Assembly (NCBI GenBank): GCA_020630735.1
Contig: JAHDIP010000010.1
Span: 1 to 56,629, forward strand
Source of the DNA: Saprospiraceae bacterium
GTDB taxonomy: Bacteria; Bacteroidota; Bacteroidia; Chitinophagales; Saprospiraceae
Direction: 5' to 3'
DNA length: 56,629 nt
Shown piece by piece: positions 24,101-32,780 of the stretch. Under the pieces are notes generated by a model that was not told the DNA's origin, did not search any database, and saw only the letters and a program-made list of their open reading frames with translations. Every line of letters starts with the position of its first letter. The first letter of the stretch is position 1. A program made the translations under genes and the position numbers.

Positions 24101-25022
24101 AGGTTTAAATACAGGACATGTTATTCTGAAATTATTTAATGCTAGTTGGACAAGTGTCTTTGATTGTTTAGATAATTGTGGAGAACCACTCGTAGTTTCA
24201 GGTTTAGCAAATGAAACACATCATTTAGTCGTCAATCTTTATGATGCTAACTGGAATCATATTTGCGAAGTGCAAGAAGATATTATACTTAATGGCGGTG
24301 GCTGTACAGATAATGATAATGATGGAGTTTGTGTGCCTACCGATTGTGATGATAATAATCCAAATCTTCCAACTACAATTGGTTCTTCGTGTAATGATGG
24401 AAATGCTAATACAACGAATGATGTAATACAAGCCGATGGTTGCACTTGTGCTGGTACTGAAATCGGAGGTGGTTGTAATATTAACTACACAACAACATCG
24501 AACAGTATTACAATTACTGGCTTAACATCTGGTCATATTATTATGAAACTATTCGGACCAAGTTGGAATACAATTTATGATTGCCTAGATAATTGTCCAA
24601 ATCCATTAACGATAAATGGTTTGTCTAGTGGTGTTCACCATTTGAGTGTCAACCTCTATGATGTGAATTGGCAACCTACTTGTGAATTGATAGAAGATGT
24701 TACGATAGGGAATAGTTTTAATTTGATTGCAAAAGAACCAATCATTTTGGATCAAGGTCGTACCATTTTAGTTGAAAATTTATATCCGATACCTGCTAGA
24801 GATATTGTGCAGTTAGAATTAAGTGCTGATGAAGAGACGAGCATCCAAGTGCAATTATATGATTTTAAAGGACAACGCTTAGAGCAAAGAAATATAAATT
24901 TGTTAAAAGGTAAAAATAAAATTACTTGGGACGTTGATGTTTTACCAAGCGGTTTGTATCAATTCGTTATAGATACACCAAATGGTCATCAACCAATTCG
25001 ATTTGTAAAACAACGGCTATAA
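21108..25022 (+). CDS. Mosaic T9SS exoprotein: glycosidase-like, lectin, Kazal, Cys-rich domains
   Basis: Exported protein of 1304 residues. After a signal peptide (about 19), residues 20-510 resemble a clan GH-A glycoside hydrolase with WNEP (Glu177) and ITE (Glu340) as likely acid/base and nucleophile. Then follow a HYR-like domain (about 530-610), a C-type lectin domain (625-750), a Kazal inhibitor domain with [22 protein letters not shown] (754-794, split here as one short motif), a second C-type lectin domain (800-924), two copies of a unit with [10 protein letters not shown] and DCDDNN Cys/Asp motifs plus a beta domain (925-1061 and 1063-1201), and a T9SS sorting domain (1224-1304, [21 protein letters not shown]). 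A polysaccharide target is likely but the substrate is unknown. Repeat copies flank the gene. Confidence 0.85.
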   Translation: [1304 protein letters not shown]

Positions 25023-25034
25023 AAAAATGATTCT

Positions 25035-25188
25035 TTGACAATTTTTGCATTTTAGATAAGGCAGCTACTTTTTTAGCGTTTAGTATCCTGCAAAAGATGC
25101 TGTTAAAAATGGCGCAAATATTGGGTCATTGACTTAAGCTTGTGCCTGTGGTACAAAGAGTGCTGTTTTTTTAAACTACGACCAGCGA
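25035..25188. repeat. MITE-like element (copy 3), inverted relative to copy 2
   Basis: Starts with TTGACAATTTTTGCA (25035-25049), the same terminal sequence as copy 2. The block 25056-25127 is the reverse complement of 20884-20955. The core 25124-25183, bounded by GGTC and GACC, matches the copy 2 core in direct orientation. The opposite terminal repeat is missing, so this copy is truncated. Confidence 0.65.
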
Positions 25189-25198
25189 AAAAATAAAA

Positions 25199-25231
25199 AG
25201 ATTAGATGATTGTTTAACAATCATCTAATCT
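25199..25231 (+). terminator. Perfect 33-nt hairpin after exoprotein
   Basis: AGATTAGATGATTGTT (25199-25214) and AACAATCATCTAATCT (25216-25231) pair perfectly around one T. It is likely a terminator for the exoprotein transcript, although no U-tract follows. Confidence 0.55.
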
Positions 25232-25305
25232 GAAATAACTTCAAAAAATCCACTAGTCTATTGCAATAAAAAAAATTGAAATTTAACAATTTAAAATAGA
25301 TAGTT

Positions 25306-25902
25306 ATGAAATGGGAAACATTATTATGCATCGGCGATAGTATTACGATAGGTGCTAGAAGTTATTTAGGCTATCCAGAATACCTTGGTTCTTTTCTAGA
25401 AGAAAACGCACAGACAAAGTGGAATGTACTAAATAATGCTATTTGTGGATATACTTGCATGGATATTTGTAGAGACCTGACAAGCAATTTTACCAACCTG
25501 AAAGAACAAAATCCATCTGTCATTACGATCCTTATAGGTACAAATGATTTAAAGAAAAATACTGATAGGGCTCTTTTTAAAATTGCTTATAATCAACTTA
25601 TCATAAAAGCCAAATTATTGCTAGGCGATAATAATATTATTTTGATCAAAGTTCCAATGCTGGCAAAAGGTGTCAAATATCCGTATAAATTTCAGATGAA
25701 TGAGGAGATTCCTAAGTACAATAAGATCATTGCTGAACTTGCAAAACAATACAGTTTACCACTATTAGAATTGAATCTCTCTGATGATCTATTTTATGAT
25801 GGGGTACACCTCAACGAAGCAGGATCTAAGAAAGTAGCAGAACAAATTTTATCGTTTATGCTTCAAGATAAAGGTTATGCGTATCCTGCAAGTGACTCAT
25901 AA
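25306..25902 (+). CDS. SGNH/GDSL hydrolase
   Basis: Esterase or lipase/acylhydrolase of 198 residues without a signal peptide, probably cytoplasmic. The SGNH blocks are visible: GDS (residues 10-12, catalytic Ser12), Gly/Asn block GTND (78-81), and DGVH (165-168) with the catalytic Asp and His. Substrates of this group include acylated sugars, lysophospholipids and carbohydrate esters. The last 26 bases overlap the start of a glycosyltransferase gene, so the two are translationally coupled. This suggests deacylation of a glycan or glycolipid that the transferase builds; that is an inference. Confidence 0.86.
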   Translation: MKWETLLCIGDSITIGARSYLGYPEYLGSFLEENAQTKWNVLNNAICGYTCMDICRDLTSNFTNLKEQNPSVITILIGTNDLKKNTDRALFKIAYNQLIIKAKLLLGDNNIILIKVPMLAKGVKYPYKFQMNEEIPKYNKIIAELAKQYSLPLLELNLSDDLFYDGVHLNEAGSKKVAEQILSFMLQDKGYAYPASDS

Positions 25903-27070
25903 GTTACCGCATCCACCTTTAGATGGCGGCTCTATTGTTATAGATAGTTTGACGACTGGTTTACTCGCTGCGGGACATCAAGTAAAGGTCGTGTCTATTA
26001 TTTCTCCTAAACGAAATGTCAAAGCATCCGAAATACCTAAGGCCTACGTAGAGGCTGTTAATTTAGAAACAGTACTAGTAGATACAAGACTCAAAATTGT
26101 AGATGCTTTTTTGAATTTATTTACAGGAGAATCCTATCATATTTCTCGATTTATAAATACAGCTTTTTCCGAAAAACTTAAAAGTGTTTTAACAAAAGAA
26201 GTATTTGATGTCATACAACTAGAGTCTATTTTTGTACTACCTTATATCGACTTAATTAGGCAATATTCTAAAGCAAAAATTATACTGAGAACACAAAATA
26301 TAGAGCATCTCGTTTGGGAAGGATTGACGAAGAACGAAAAGAATTGGATGAAAAAAAGTTATCTAACCCTATTGACAAAACGACTGAAAAAATTTGAATT
26401 AGAAAATATTGTCAATGCAGATGCGATTATTGCAATTACCAAAGTAGACGAAAAGTATATCAGACAAGCGCTTTCTGCTCATCCAAAAATTACAACTATT
26501 CCTTTCGGTATCTCTTTAGAAAAATTTATAAATCATCCACCAAAAAAAATCATTCCAAACTCAGTATTTCATCTTGGCTCTATGGATTGGTTTCCAAATG
26601 CAGAAGCTGTTGATTGGTTTTTAGAAAAAGTATGGAATGACTTTGATCGAAAAGCTGAAATAAAACTATACTTAGCGGGAAAATTTATGCCCGAAAAATT
26701 ATTAAAACTCAATAATGAACACCTAATCATAGAAGGAACAATTTCTAGACCATTAGAATATATGTCCAATAAACAAATTATGATTGTTCCGCTTTGGTCA
26801 GGTAGTGGTATACGAGTCAAAATTATCGAAGGTATGGCTTTAGGCAAGGTCGTAATAGCTACGACAATTGGTGCTCAAGGTATTGAATGCACTCCTAATG
26901 AAAACATTATTATAGCTGACAGTCCAGAAGAATTTAAAACCAGCTTACTCAAATGCATAGAAGACGAACATTTTTGCCATAAAATAAGCGAAAATGCGAA
27001 GCAATTCATCTACCAAAACTATAGCAATGAAGCAATAACAAAACGTTTTCTAGCTTTTTATCGAGCTTAA
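25877..27070 (+). CDS. Glycosyltransferase family 4 (group 1)
   Basis: Predicted to transfer a sugar from an activated donor to a glycan or lipid acceptor at the cytoplasmic face of the membrane. The 397 residues show two Rossmann halves. The N-terminal half starts ILQVTHKLPHPPLDGGSIV with the Gly-rich acceptor loop. The C-terminal half contains the domain junction LGSMDWFPNAEAVDWFL and the donor site SGSGIRVKIIEGMALGKVV, with the E-x7-E-like Glu and the Gly-Ser-Gly. The start is fixed by the overlap with the SGNH gene. Neighbours do not define which polymer is made. Confidence 0.88.
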   Translation: MRILQVTHKLPHPPLDGGSIVIDSLTTGLLAAGHQVKVVSIISPKRNVKASEIPKAYVEAVNLETVLVDTRLKIVDAFLNLFTGESYHISRFINTAFSEKLKSVLTKEVFDVIQLESIFVLPYIDLIRQYSKAKIILRTQNIEHLVWEGLTKNEKNWMKKSYLTLLTKRLKKFELENIVNADAIIAITKVDEKYIRQALSAHPKITTIPFGISLEKFINHPPKKIIPNSVFHLGSMDWFPNAEAVDWFLEKVWNDFDRKAEIKLYLAGKFMPEKLLKLNNEHLIIEGTISRPLEYMSNKQIMIVPLWSGSGIRVKIIEGMALGKVVIATTIGAQGIECTPNENIIIADSPEEFKTSLLKCIEDEHFCHKISENAKQFIYQNYSNEAITKRFLAFYRA

Positions 27071-27181
27071 TGTTATCGAGCTATTTGTAGGCTTTTCGTC
27101 CAAGTTCTTTGTTAATCCCATTATTTTTTGCAATTTTATGTCTCCTCGGCTCAATAAAAAACACAAATACTATCTTTAATT

Positions 27182-28204
27182 ATGTCTAATACTAAAGATC
27201 TTACATCACAGGATTTGTTAATTACAAGATTGTTGAACATTGTGGGGACAAGAAAGAAACTCGCAATGGAGTTTTCTAAATTACTCCAAATTACTAGTGA
27301 TGGAGCTTATCGTCGTATACGTTCAGAAACGGTGATGAACTTTGAAGAAGTTACACAGATTGCTCGGCATTATAATGTTTCAATTGACCAAATTGTAGGA
27401 CTCCATAATGATGGTAAGCATGTGACTTTCGATTATCTAGGATCAGATGATAATTTGAAAGATTACCTTAATTTTCATGCAAAGGTATTTAGTCAATGTA
27501 GAGGGGCACGTACCGTTCACTTTTATTGTTCTTGTCGAGATTTTTCATTAACCTACCTGATCTATTTTCCAGAACTATGGCTATTTAAAGGGTTCTTTTT
27601 TACCAAACTTATTTGGAATATGGAGATGATGAAAGATCAACAATTTTCTCCAGAAAAAATGATGGAAGTCTTAGGAAAGGAAGGAGTTGATCTGAAAAAC
27701 TTTAACCATTTAAAAGATAGTGCCCGATACAATACAAAAGACATTTGGAACTATGACACCTTCAAAGGGCACATCAATCAAATTCAATATTGCTGGGAGT
27801 TAGGTTACTTCGAAAATAAAGAAATAGCACTGAGGCTTTGTGACCAAACTATGCAGTTGGCAAAGCATTTTGAAAAACAAGCATCTGTCGGTCGAAAATT
27901 TAGGTATAATGAATATGATCACCCTCTTGGTAATTATGAATTATATCTTAATGATGCAATTCCGTTAGAGTATTTTGTACTTCGGGAGTTAGATAACGAA
28001 AAGATGATTTATCACAATAGCAATCTTGGGGAATACTTAGCTACATCAGACAAAAATTATTGCGATAGAATGCAAGATTACATTCATATTCTTATCCGAA
28101 AATCTTCACAAATTAGTATTGCCAACGAGCGTATGCGAAACCGCCTTTTTAATCATATCTATAAACAGATAGAAGAACTTATAACCTTAATAGAGAAAGA
28201 CTAA
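27182..28204 (+). CDS. HTH-containing hypothetical protein, 340 aa
   Basis: Probable DNA-binding regulator. Residues about 22-75 look like a helix-turn-helix of the Xre or LacI-like kind (KKLAMEFSKLLQITSDGAYRRI, then FEEVTQIARHYNVSIDQIVG). The remaining 260 residues are helical, with aromatic-rich SLTYLIYFPELWLFKGFFF and acidic/basic helices, and no known domain. Such proteins in Bacteroidota are often annotated as hypothetical or helix-turn-helix domain proteins. The C-terminal part may be a ligand or dimerisation region. It is isolated, with 111 bases upstream and 115 bases to mfd. The DNA target is unknown. Confidence 0.7.
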   Translation: MSNTKDLTSQDLLITRLLNIVGTRKKLAMEFSKLLQITSDGAYRRIRSETVMNFEEVTQIARHYNVSIDQIVGLHNDGKHVTFDYLGSDDNLKDYLNFHAKVFSQCRGARTVHFYCSCRDFSLTYLIYFPELWLFKGFFFTKLIWNMEMMKDQQFSPEKMMEVLGKEGVDLKNFNHLKDSARYNTKDIWNYDTFKGHINQIQYCWELGYFENKEIALRLCDQTMQLAKHFEKQASVGRKFRYNEYDHPLGNYELYLNDAIPLEYFVLRELDNEKMIYHNSNLGEYLATSDKNYCDRMQDYIHILIRKSSQISIANERMRNRLFNHIYKQIEELITLIEKD

Positions 28205-28283
28205 CTTTAATGAAAATGAAAATATAAATGTTCATAATTCTAACTTGACGAATAGGGAGGAATATAGTTTTTAATTTTTATCA

Positions 28284-28315
28284 TTTGAATATTCAGTCTT
28301 AGGGTTGTAAATTTG
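28284..28315 (+). promoter_or_regulatory. Canonical Bacteroidota promoter of mfd
   Basis: TTTG at 28284-28287 (-33), 20 bases of spacer, and TAAATTTG at 28308-28315 (-7). The -7 box ends four bases before the GTG at 28320, so transcription should begin at the start codon. This makes the mRNA effectively leaderless. Confidence 0.7.
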
Positions 28316-28319
28316 CGCT

Positions 28320-31300
28320 GTGGAAAATTTACAACGATTATTAGAGCTTTATCGTGATGAGAAGCGAACCCAACAAATTGTAGATGCTCTCCGAGCAGAA
28401 ACACCAACTCGCTTGCAATTAAGCGGAATAGTAGGAGCGCAAGAAGCCTTTGTTATTACAGGCGTTTATCTCACCGAACCACAAAGCAATCTTATTATAG
28501 CAAGTGACAAAGAAGAAGCAGCTTACCTACAAAATAATATAGCTAGTCTTTTTGATAAAAAATCGGTTCGTTTTTTCCCAGATTCATTCAAACGCCCCAT
28601 GTACTTCGAGGAATTGAACAATAGTAATGTTCTCGAACGGACAGAAACAATCAATAAAATAACTTCTTCTAATGCTATAGGTGAATTAATTGTCACTTAT
28701 CCTGAAGCCCTTTTCGAAAAAGTAGTATCACCGTCGGTATTAGAAAAAACACGTCTTGATATCGTTGTTAATGAAAAGCTTGATGTTGATTTTATTATTG
28801 AAGTTTTAGTAGAGTATGGCTTCGAACGTGTAGATTTTGTATATGAACCAGGGCAGTTTTCTATTCGTGGAGGTATTGTCGATATATTTTCTTACGGAAA
28901 TGAATGGCCTTATCGAGTGGAACTATTTGATGATGAAGTCGAAAGCATTCGAACCTTTAATCCGATTACTCAGCTATCGCAAATGAAAATAGCTCGGGTG
29001 TCTATTATTCCAAATATTAATACAAAGTTTCGTCAAGATCAAAAAGTTTCCCTGTTCAAAGTCTTGCCAGAAAATACAGTGATATGGATGAAAGACTTCC
29101 AACACTTATTGGATAAATTAATGATCTGTTTTGAAAAGGCTGAAGAATTTGCCAAAAGTATTTCTGTATTAGATGAAACAGAATTGGCAGAGTTATTTAA
29201 AGAACGTGCCTTTATTCGCCCCAACGAAGTTATTCAAGACATTGAAAGTTTTCCGATTTTATCATTAACAAAAGGGAAGCAAGCTTTAACAATAAACGAA
29301 ACGATAAACTACAGCACAAAACCACAACCAAGCTTCAATAAAAATTTCAAAATTTTAATTGAGCATCTAAATAGCAATACTAAAGATGGCATCGAAAATT
29401 ATATTTTTACTGACAACCCAAAACAAATAGAACGCTTTTATGCTATCTTCGAAGACCTCGAAGCTAATGTCAAATTTCATCCTGTCAACAAAGCTATCAA
29501 CCAAGGCTTTAAAGATGAGACCTTAAAAATTGCAGCTTATACCGATCATCAAATTTTTGAGCGTTTTCATAAATATAAGCTTCGTAGAGGGTTTACAAAA
29601 GACAAATCACTCAATCTCCGAATGCTTCGAGAGTTGCGCCCAGGAGATTTTGTAACACACATAGACCATGGTATTGGTCGATATTCTGGCTTAGAAAAAA
29701 TAAATATCAACGGACACATTCAGGAATCTGTTCGGGTAATTTATAAAAACAACGATGTCCTCTATGTAAGTATCAATTCTTTACATAAAATTTCTAAATA
29801 TTCTGGCAAAGAAGGTACTCAACCCAAACTAAGCAAACTCGGTTCGGAAGCATGGAAAGCCCTTAAGAATAGAACGAAACGAAAAGTAAAAGACATTGCT
29901 CAAAACTTGATCAAGCTTTACGCTAAGCGCAAAGCGGCCCCAGGTTTTGCTTTTCCACCTGATGGTTATTTACAAAACGAACTTGAGGCATCTTTTATCT
30001 ACGAAGATACACCTGACCAACTCAAAGCGACCAATGATGTAAAAGATGATATGCAAAAGGCTTATCCAATGGATCGGTTGATCTGTGGTGATGTAGGTTT
30101 TGGAAAAACAGAAGTCGCTATGCGAGCTGCATTCAAAGCGGTAATTGGTGGAAAGCAGGTAGCTATTTTGGTGCCGACAACTATTCTTGCTTTACAACAT
30201 TATAAAACCTTTAGCGAACGGTTGAAAGAATTTGGAGCTACAGTTGATTACATTAACCGTTTTAGAACAACGAAAGAAAAGAAACTTGTTTTTGAAAATC
30301 TAAAAGCAGGAAAAATTGATATCGTAATCGGTACGCATGGTTTGCTCAATAAAGATGTTGGCTTCAAGGATTTGGGTTTGTTGATAATTGATGAAGAACA
30401 AAAATTTGGTGTAGCTGCAAAAGAAAAACTTAGAGGGCTAAAAGTCAATGTCGATACACTAACTTTAACAGCGACACCTATTCCTCGAACACTTCAATTT
30501 TCATTGATGGCTGCTCGAGATTTATCTGTTATAAGAACAGCACCACCCAATCGTCAACCTATCCATACAGAAACTAGAGTTTTCAATGAAGAAGTAATCA
30601 AAGAAGCAATTTATTACGAAATCAATAGAGGTGGTCAAGTATTTTTTGTACATAATAGAGTAAAGTCATTGCCTGAAATGCGAGCGATGATTGCTCGTCT
30701 TTGTCCTGATATCGATATCGCAATGGCGCATGGTCAAATGGAGTCTAAAGATTTAGAACGCACCTTGCTGAATTTTATAGATCGCCGATATGATGTATTG
30801 GTTTGTACCAATATTATCGAAACGGGACTAGATATTGCTAATGCCAACACGATTATGATCAATAATGCACAGAATTTTGGTATGAGTGATTTACATCAAT
30901 TGCGTGGTCGAGTGGGGCGTTCAAATCGAAAGGCTTTTTGTTATTTGTTTAGTCCTCCGTTATCTGTTATTTCTTCGGAGGCTCGAAAGCGACTAAAAGC
31001 ATTAGAAGAATTTTCTGACCTCGGTAGTGGATTTAATATTGCAATGAGAGATTTAGATATTCGAGGTGCAGGAAATTTATTGGGCGGAGAACAAAGTGGA
31101 TTTATTACAGACATTGGCTATATCACGTATCAAAAAATATTAGAGGAAGCTATTCAAGAATTGAAGGAAACAGAGTTTAAAGATTTATTCAAAGAAGACT
31201 TAGAGAAAAATCGTCAGTTTGTGCGAGATGTTCAAATTGAAACAGATGTTGAACTCTTAATTCCTGGTGAATATGTATCGAGTATTCAAGAACGACTAAA

Positions 31301-31703
31301 TTTATACACGGAGCTAAATAATCTGGAAACGGAAAAGGCTATAGAAGATTTTACTAAAAAACTAGAAGATCGTTTTGGTCCTTTACCTCGACAAATTAAA
31401 GAGTTATTCCATGCTCTTCGCTTACGTTGGATTTGTAAAGAGTTAGGCTTTGAACGGGTGTTACTAAAGAATAGAAAATTACGTTGCTACTTCGTTCATA
31501 ATCCACAATCACCTTATTACGAAACGGAGTTGTTTCAGAATATTGTCAAATTTGTAGCAACACAAGGTGTATTAATGAACTTGAGTTTCAAAAAATCGAA
31601 TAAGCATTTTATCCTTATTCGAGACGGTGTCAAAAATTTGGAAGCTGCAAGAAATGTATTAGCAAAAATAAAAGAAATTGTTGATGTTCCAACAACTGCT
31701 TAA
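28320..31703 (+). CDS. mfd: Transcription-repair coupling factor
   Basis: Mfd removes RNA polymerase stalled at DNA lesions and recruits the UvrA/UvrB repair machinery. The 1127 residues match the family length. The N-terminal part resembles UvrB domains. The polymerase-interacting (CarD-like) domain starts near residue 440 with LRPGDFVTHIDHGIGRYSGL. The translocase has Walker A GFGKTE near 594, DEEQ near 690, TATPIPRTL, and RGRVGRSN (motif VI). The TRCF C-terminal domain covers about 990-1090. The start is GTG, because an in-frame stop (28308-28310) lies just upstream and no Met occurs for many residues. It has its own promoter and overlaps no neighbour. Confidence 0.97.
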   Translation: MENLQRLLELYRDEKRTQQIVDALRAETPTRLQLSGIVGAQEAFVITGVYLTEPQSNLIIASDKEEAAYLQNNIASLFDKKSVRFFPDSFKRPMYFEELNNSNVLERTETINKITSSNAIGELIVTYPEALFEKVVSPSVLEKTRLDIVVNEKLDVDFIIEVLVEYGFERVDFVYEPGQFSIRGGIVDIFSYGNEWPYRVELFDDEVESIRTFNPITQLSQMKIARVSIIPNINTKFRQDQKVSLFKVLPENTVIWMKDFQHLLDKLMICFEKAEEFAKSISVLDETELAELFKERAFIRPNEVIQDIESFPILSLTKGKQALTINETINYSTKPQPSFNKNFKILIEHLNSNTKDGIENYIFTDNPKQIERFYAIFEDLEANVKFHPVNKAINQGFKDETLKIAAYTDHQIFERFHKYKLRRGFTKDKSLNLRMLRELRPGDFVTHIDHGIGRYSGLEKININGHIQESVRVIYKNNDVLYVSINSLHKISKYSGKEGTQPKLSKLGSEAWKALKNRTKRKVKDIAQNLIKLYAKRKAAPGFAFPPDGYLQNELEASFIYEDTPDQLKATNDVKDDMQKAYPMDRLICGDVGFGKTEVAMRAAFKAVIGGKQVAILVPTTILALQHYKTFSERLKEFGATVDYINRFRTTKEKKLVFENLKAGKIDIVIGTHGLLNKDVGFKDLGLLIIDEEQKFGVAAKEKLRGLKVNVDTLTLTATPIPRTLQFSLMAARDLSVIRTAPPNRQPIHTETRVFNEEVIKEAIYYEINRGGQVFFVHNRVKSLPEMRAMIARLCPDIDIAMAHGQMESKDLERTLLNFIDRRYDVLVCTNIIETGLDIANANTIMINNAQNFGMSDLHQLRGRVGRSNRKAFCYLFSPPLSVISSEARKRLKALEEFSDLGSGFNIAMRDLDIRGAGNLLGGEQSGFITDIGYITYQKILEEAIQELKETEFKDLFKEDLEKNRQFVRDVQIETDVELLIPGEYVSSIQERLNLYTELNNLETEKAIEDFTKKLEDRFGPLPRQIKELFHALRLRWICKELGFERVLLKNRKLRCYFVHNPQSPYYETELFQNIVKFVATQGVLMNLSFKKSNKHFILIRDGVKNLEAARNVLAKIKEIVDVPTTA

Positions 31704-31715
31704 TAACCAACCAAG

Positions 31716-32396
31716 ATGAATCAAAAACTCAAGCACATCAGTTTAGTCGTCAGAGATTACGACGAAGCAATCGACTATTATGTCAATACACTACAATTCA
31801 AATTAATAGAAGATACACGCTTATCAGAAACAAAGAGATGGGTGATTGTTAAACCTAATGGACAATCTGAATTTTCTTTACTCCTTGCAAAAGCCTCCAA
31901 CGAAACACAAGCTACCAGAATAGGTAATCAAACAGGTGGACGAGTGTTTTTATTTTTACATACCGATAATTTTGAAAGAGATTTTGAAAACCTTCTCCAA
32001 CATAATGTGAAAATTGTGCGAGAACGCTCGGACGAACCATATGGAATCGTAGCCGTTTTTGAAGATATGTATGGCAATCTTTGGGATTTGATTGAACCCA
32101 AAACAACCACGTCCACTTTATTCTACTTTACAGCAACACTAAAAGTAAAAGACCCATCGAGAATAGATCAAGTAATAAAAGCGCTACTAGAGTTGCAAAC
32201 TGCTACACGAAAAGAACGTGGTAATATTTCCTATGAGGTACAACAATCGAATGATGATCCTTCTACATTTATCGTTTGGGAATGTTTTAAAGACGAAGCA
32301 GCTTTTGAAGAACACTCTACATCAGCACATATTCAAGCATTTAGAGCGAAAGCTTTAGTCGATATCGTATCGGGTATTTCTACAAAAAAAATATGA
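31716..32396 (+). CDS. VOC/ABM two-domain protein
   Basis: 226-residue fusion of two small alpha/beta-barrel domains. Residues about 1-125 are a VOC (glyoxalase-like) domain: KLKHISLVVRDYDEAIDYY, VWVIVKPNG-like strand WVIVKPNG, and YGNLWDLIEP at the end. Residues about 132-226 are an antibiotic-biosynthesis-monooxygenase (ABM) domain (FTATLKVKDPSRIDQVIKAL, then FIVWECFKDEAAFEEH). VOC domains bind metals or ligands; ABM domains act as small cofactor-free oxygenases or binding domains. It follows mfd by 12 bases, so it may be co-transcribed. The reaction is unknown. Confidence 0.82.
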   Translation: MNQKLKHISLVVRDYDEAIDYYVNTLQFKLIEDTRLSETKRWVIVKPNGQSEFSLLLAKASNETQATRIGNQTGGRVFLFLHTDNFERDFENLLQHNVKIVRERSDEPYGIVAVFEDMYGNLWDLIEPKTTTSTLFYFTATLKVKDPSRIDQVIKALLELQTATRKERGNISYEVQQSNDDPSTFIVWECFKDEAAFEEHSTSAHIQAFRAKALVDIVSGISTKKI

Positions 32397-32780
32397 AAAA
32401 ATTATGGTTTCCGCTACCAACGAAAACCATAAAAAAGGATGAGTATAAAATTTTTTATATTTTACTAGATAGGACTATACAATCGACCAATACCAAAAGG
32501 TGGCATATAGAGATACTCCTAGCGCCAATAAAAGTAGCCAGAAGTGTGTGCTTTTGTAAACGTCTCTTTTTTTCTCCAAAATCGTATATGAAATATGAGA
32601 GAAAAAAATCAAATTTGTAAATCCTAATGTTATCATTTGTGATTGAGGGACTACACAGGTTATATATCTTCTTCAAAGACGGGTGAACTTCAAAAAAGGT
32701 TGCATGAGAAGTGATATTTTTTTTGATCTATGAAAAATAATAATTTATTTGACCATTACTAAGAATTCATATAGCTGTAT
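32397..32780. other. Gene-free region between VOC/ABM gene and anti-sigma gene
   Basis: 384 bases with no credible gene. The short frames here have unusual composition and no family match by eye. No strong terminator or repeat is seen. Confidence 0.5.

Noticed and set aside
32393-32620. 75-codon frame overlapping the VOC/ABM stop
   Set aside because: Odd composition, no recognisable domain, and the opposite strand is equally open. Treated as non-coding.
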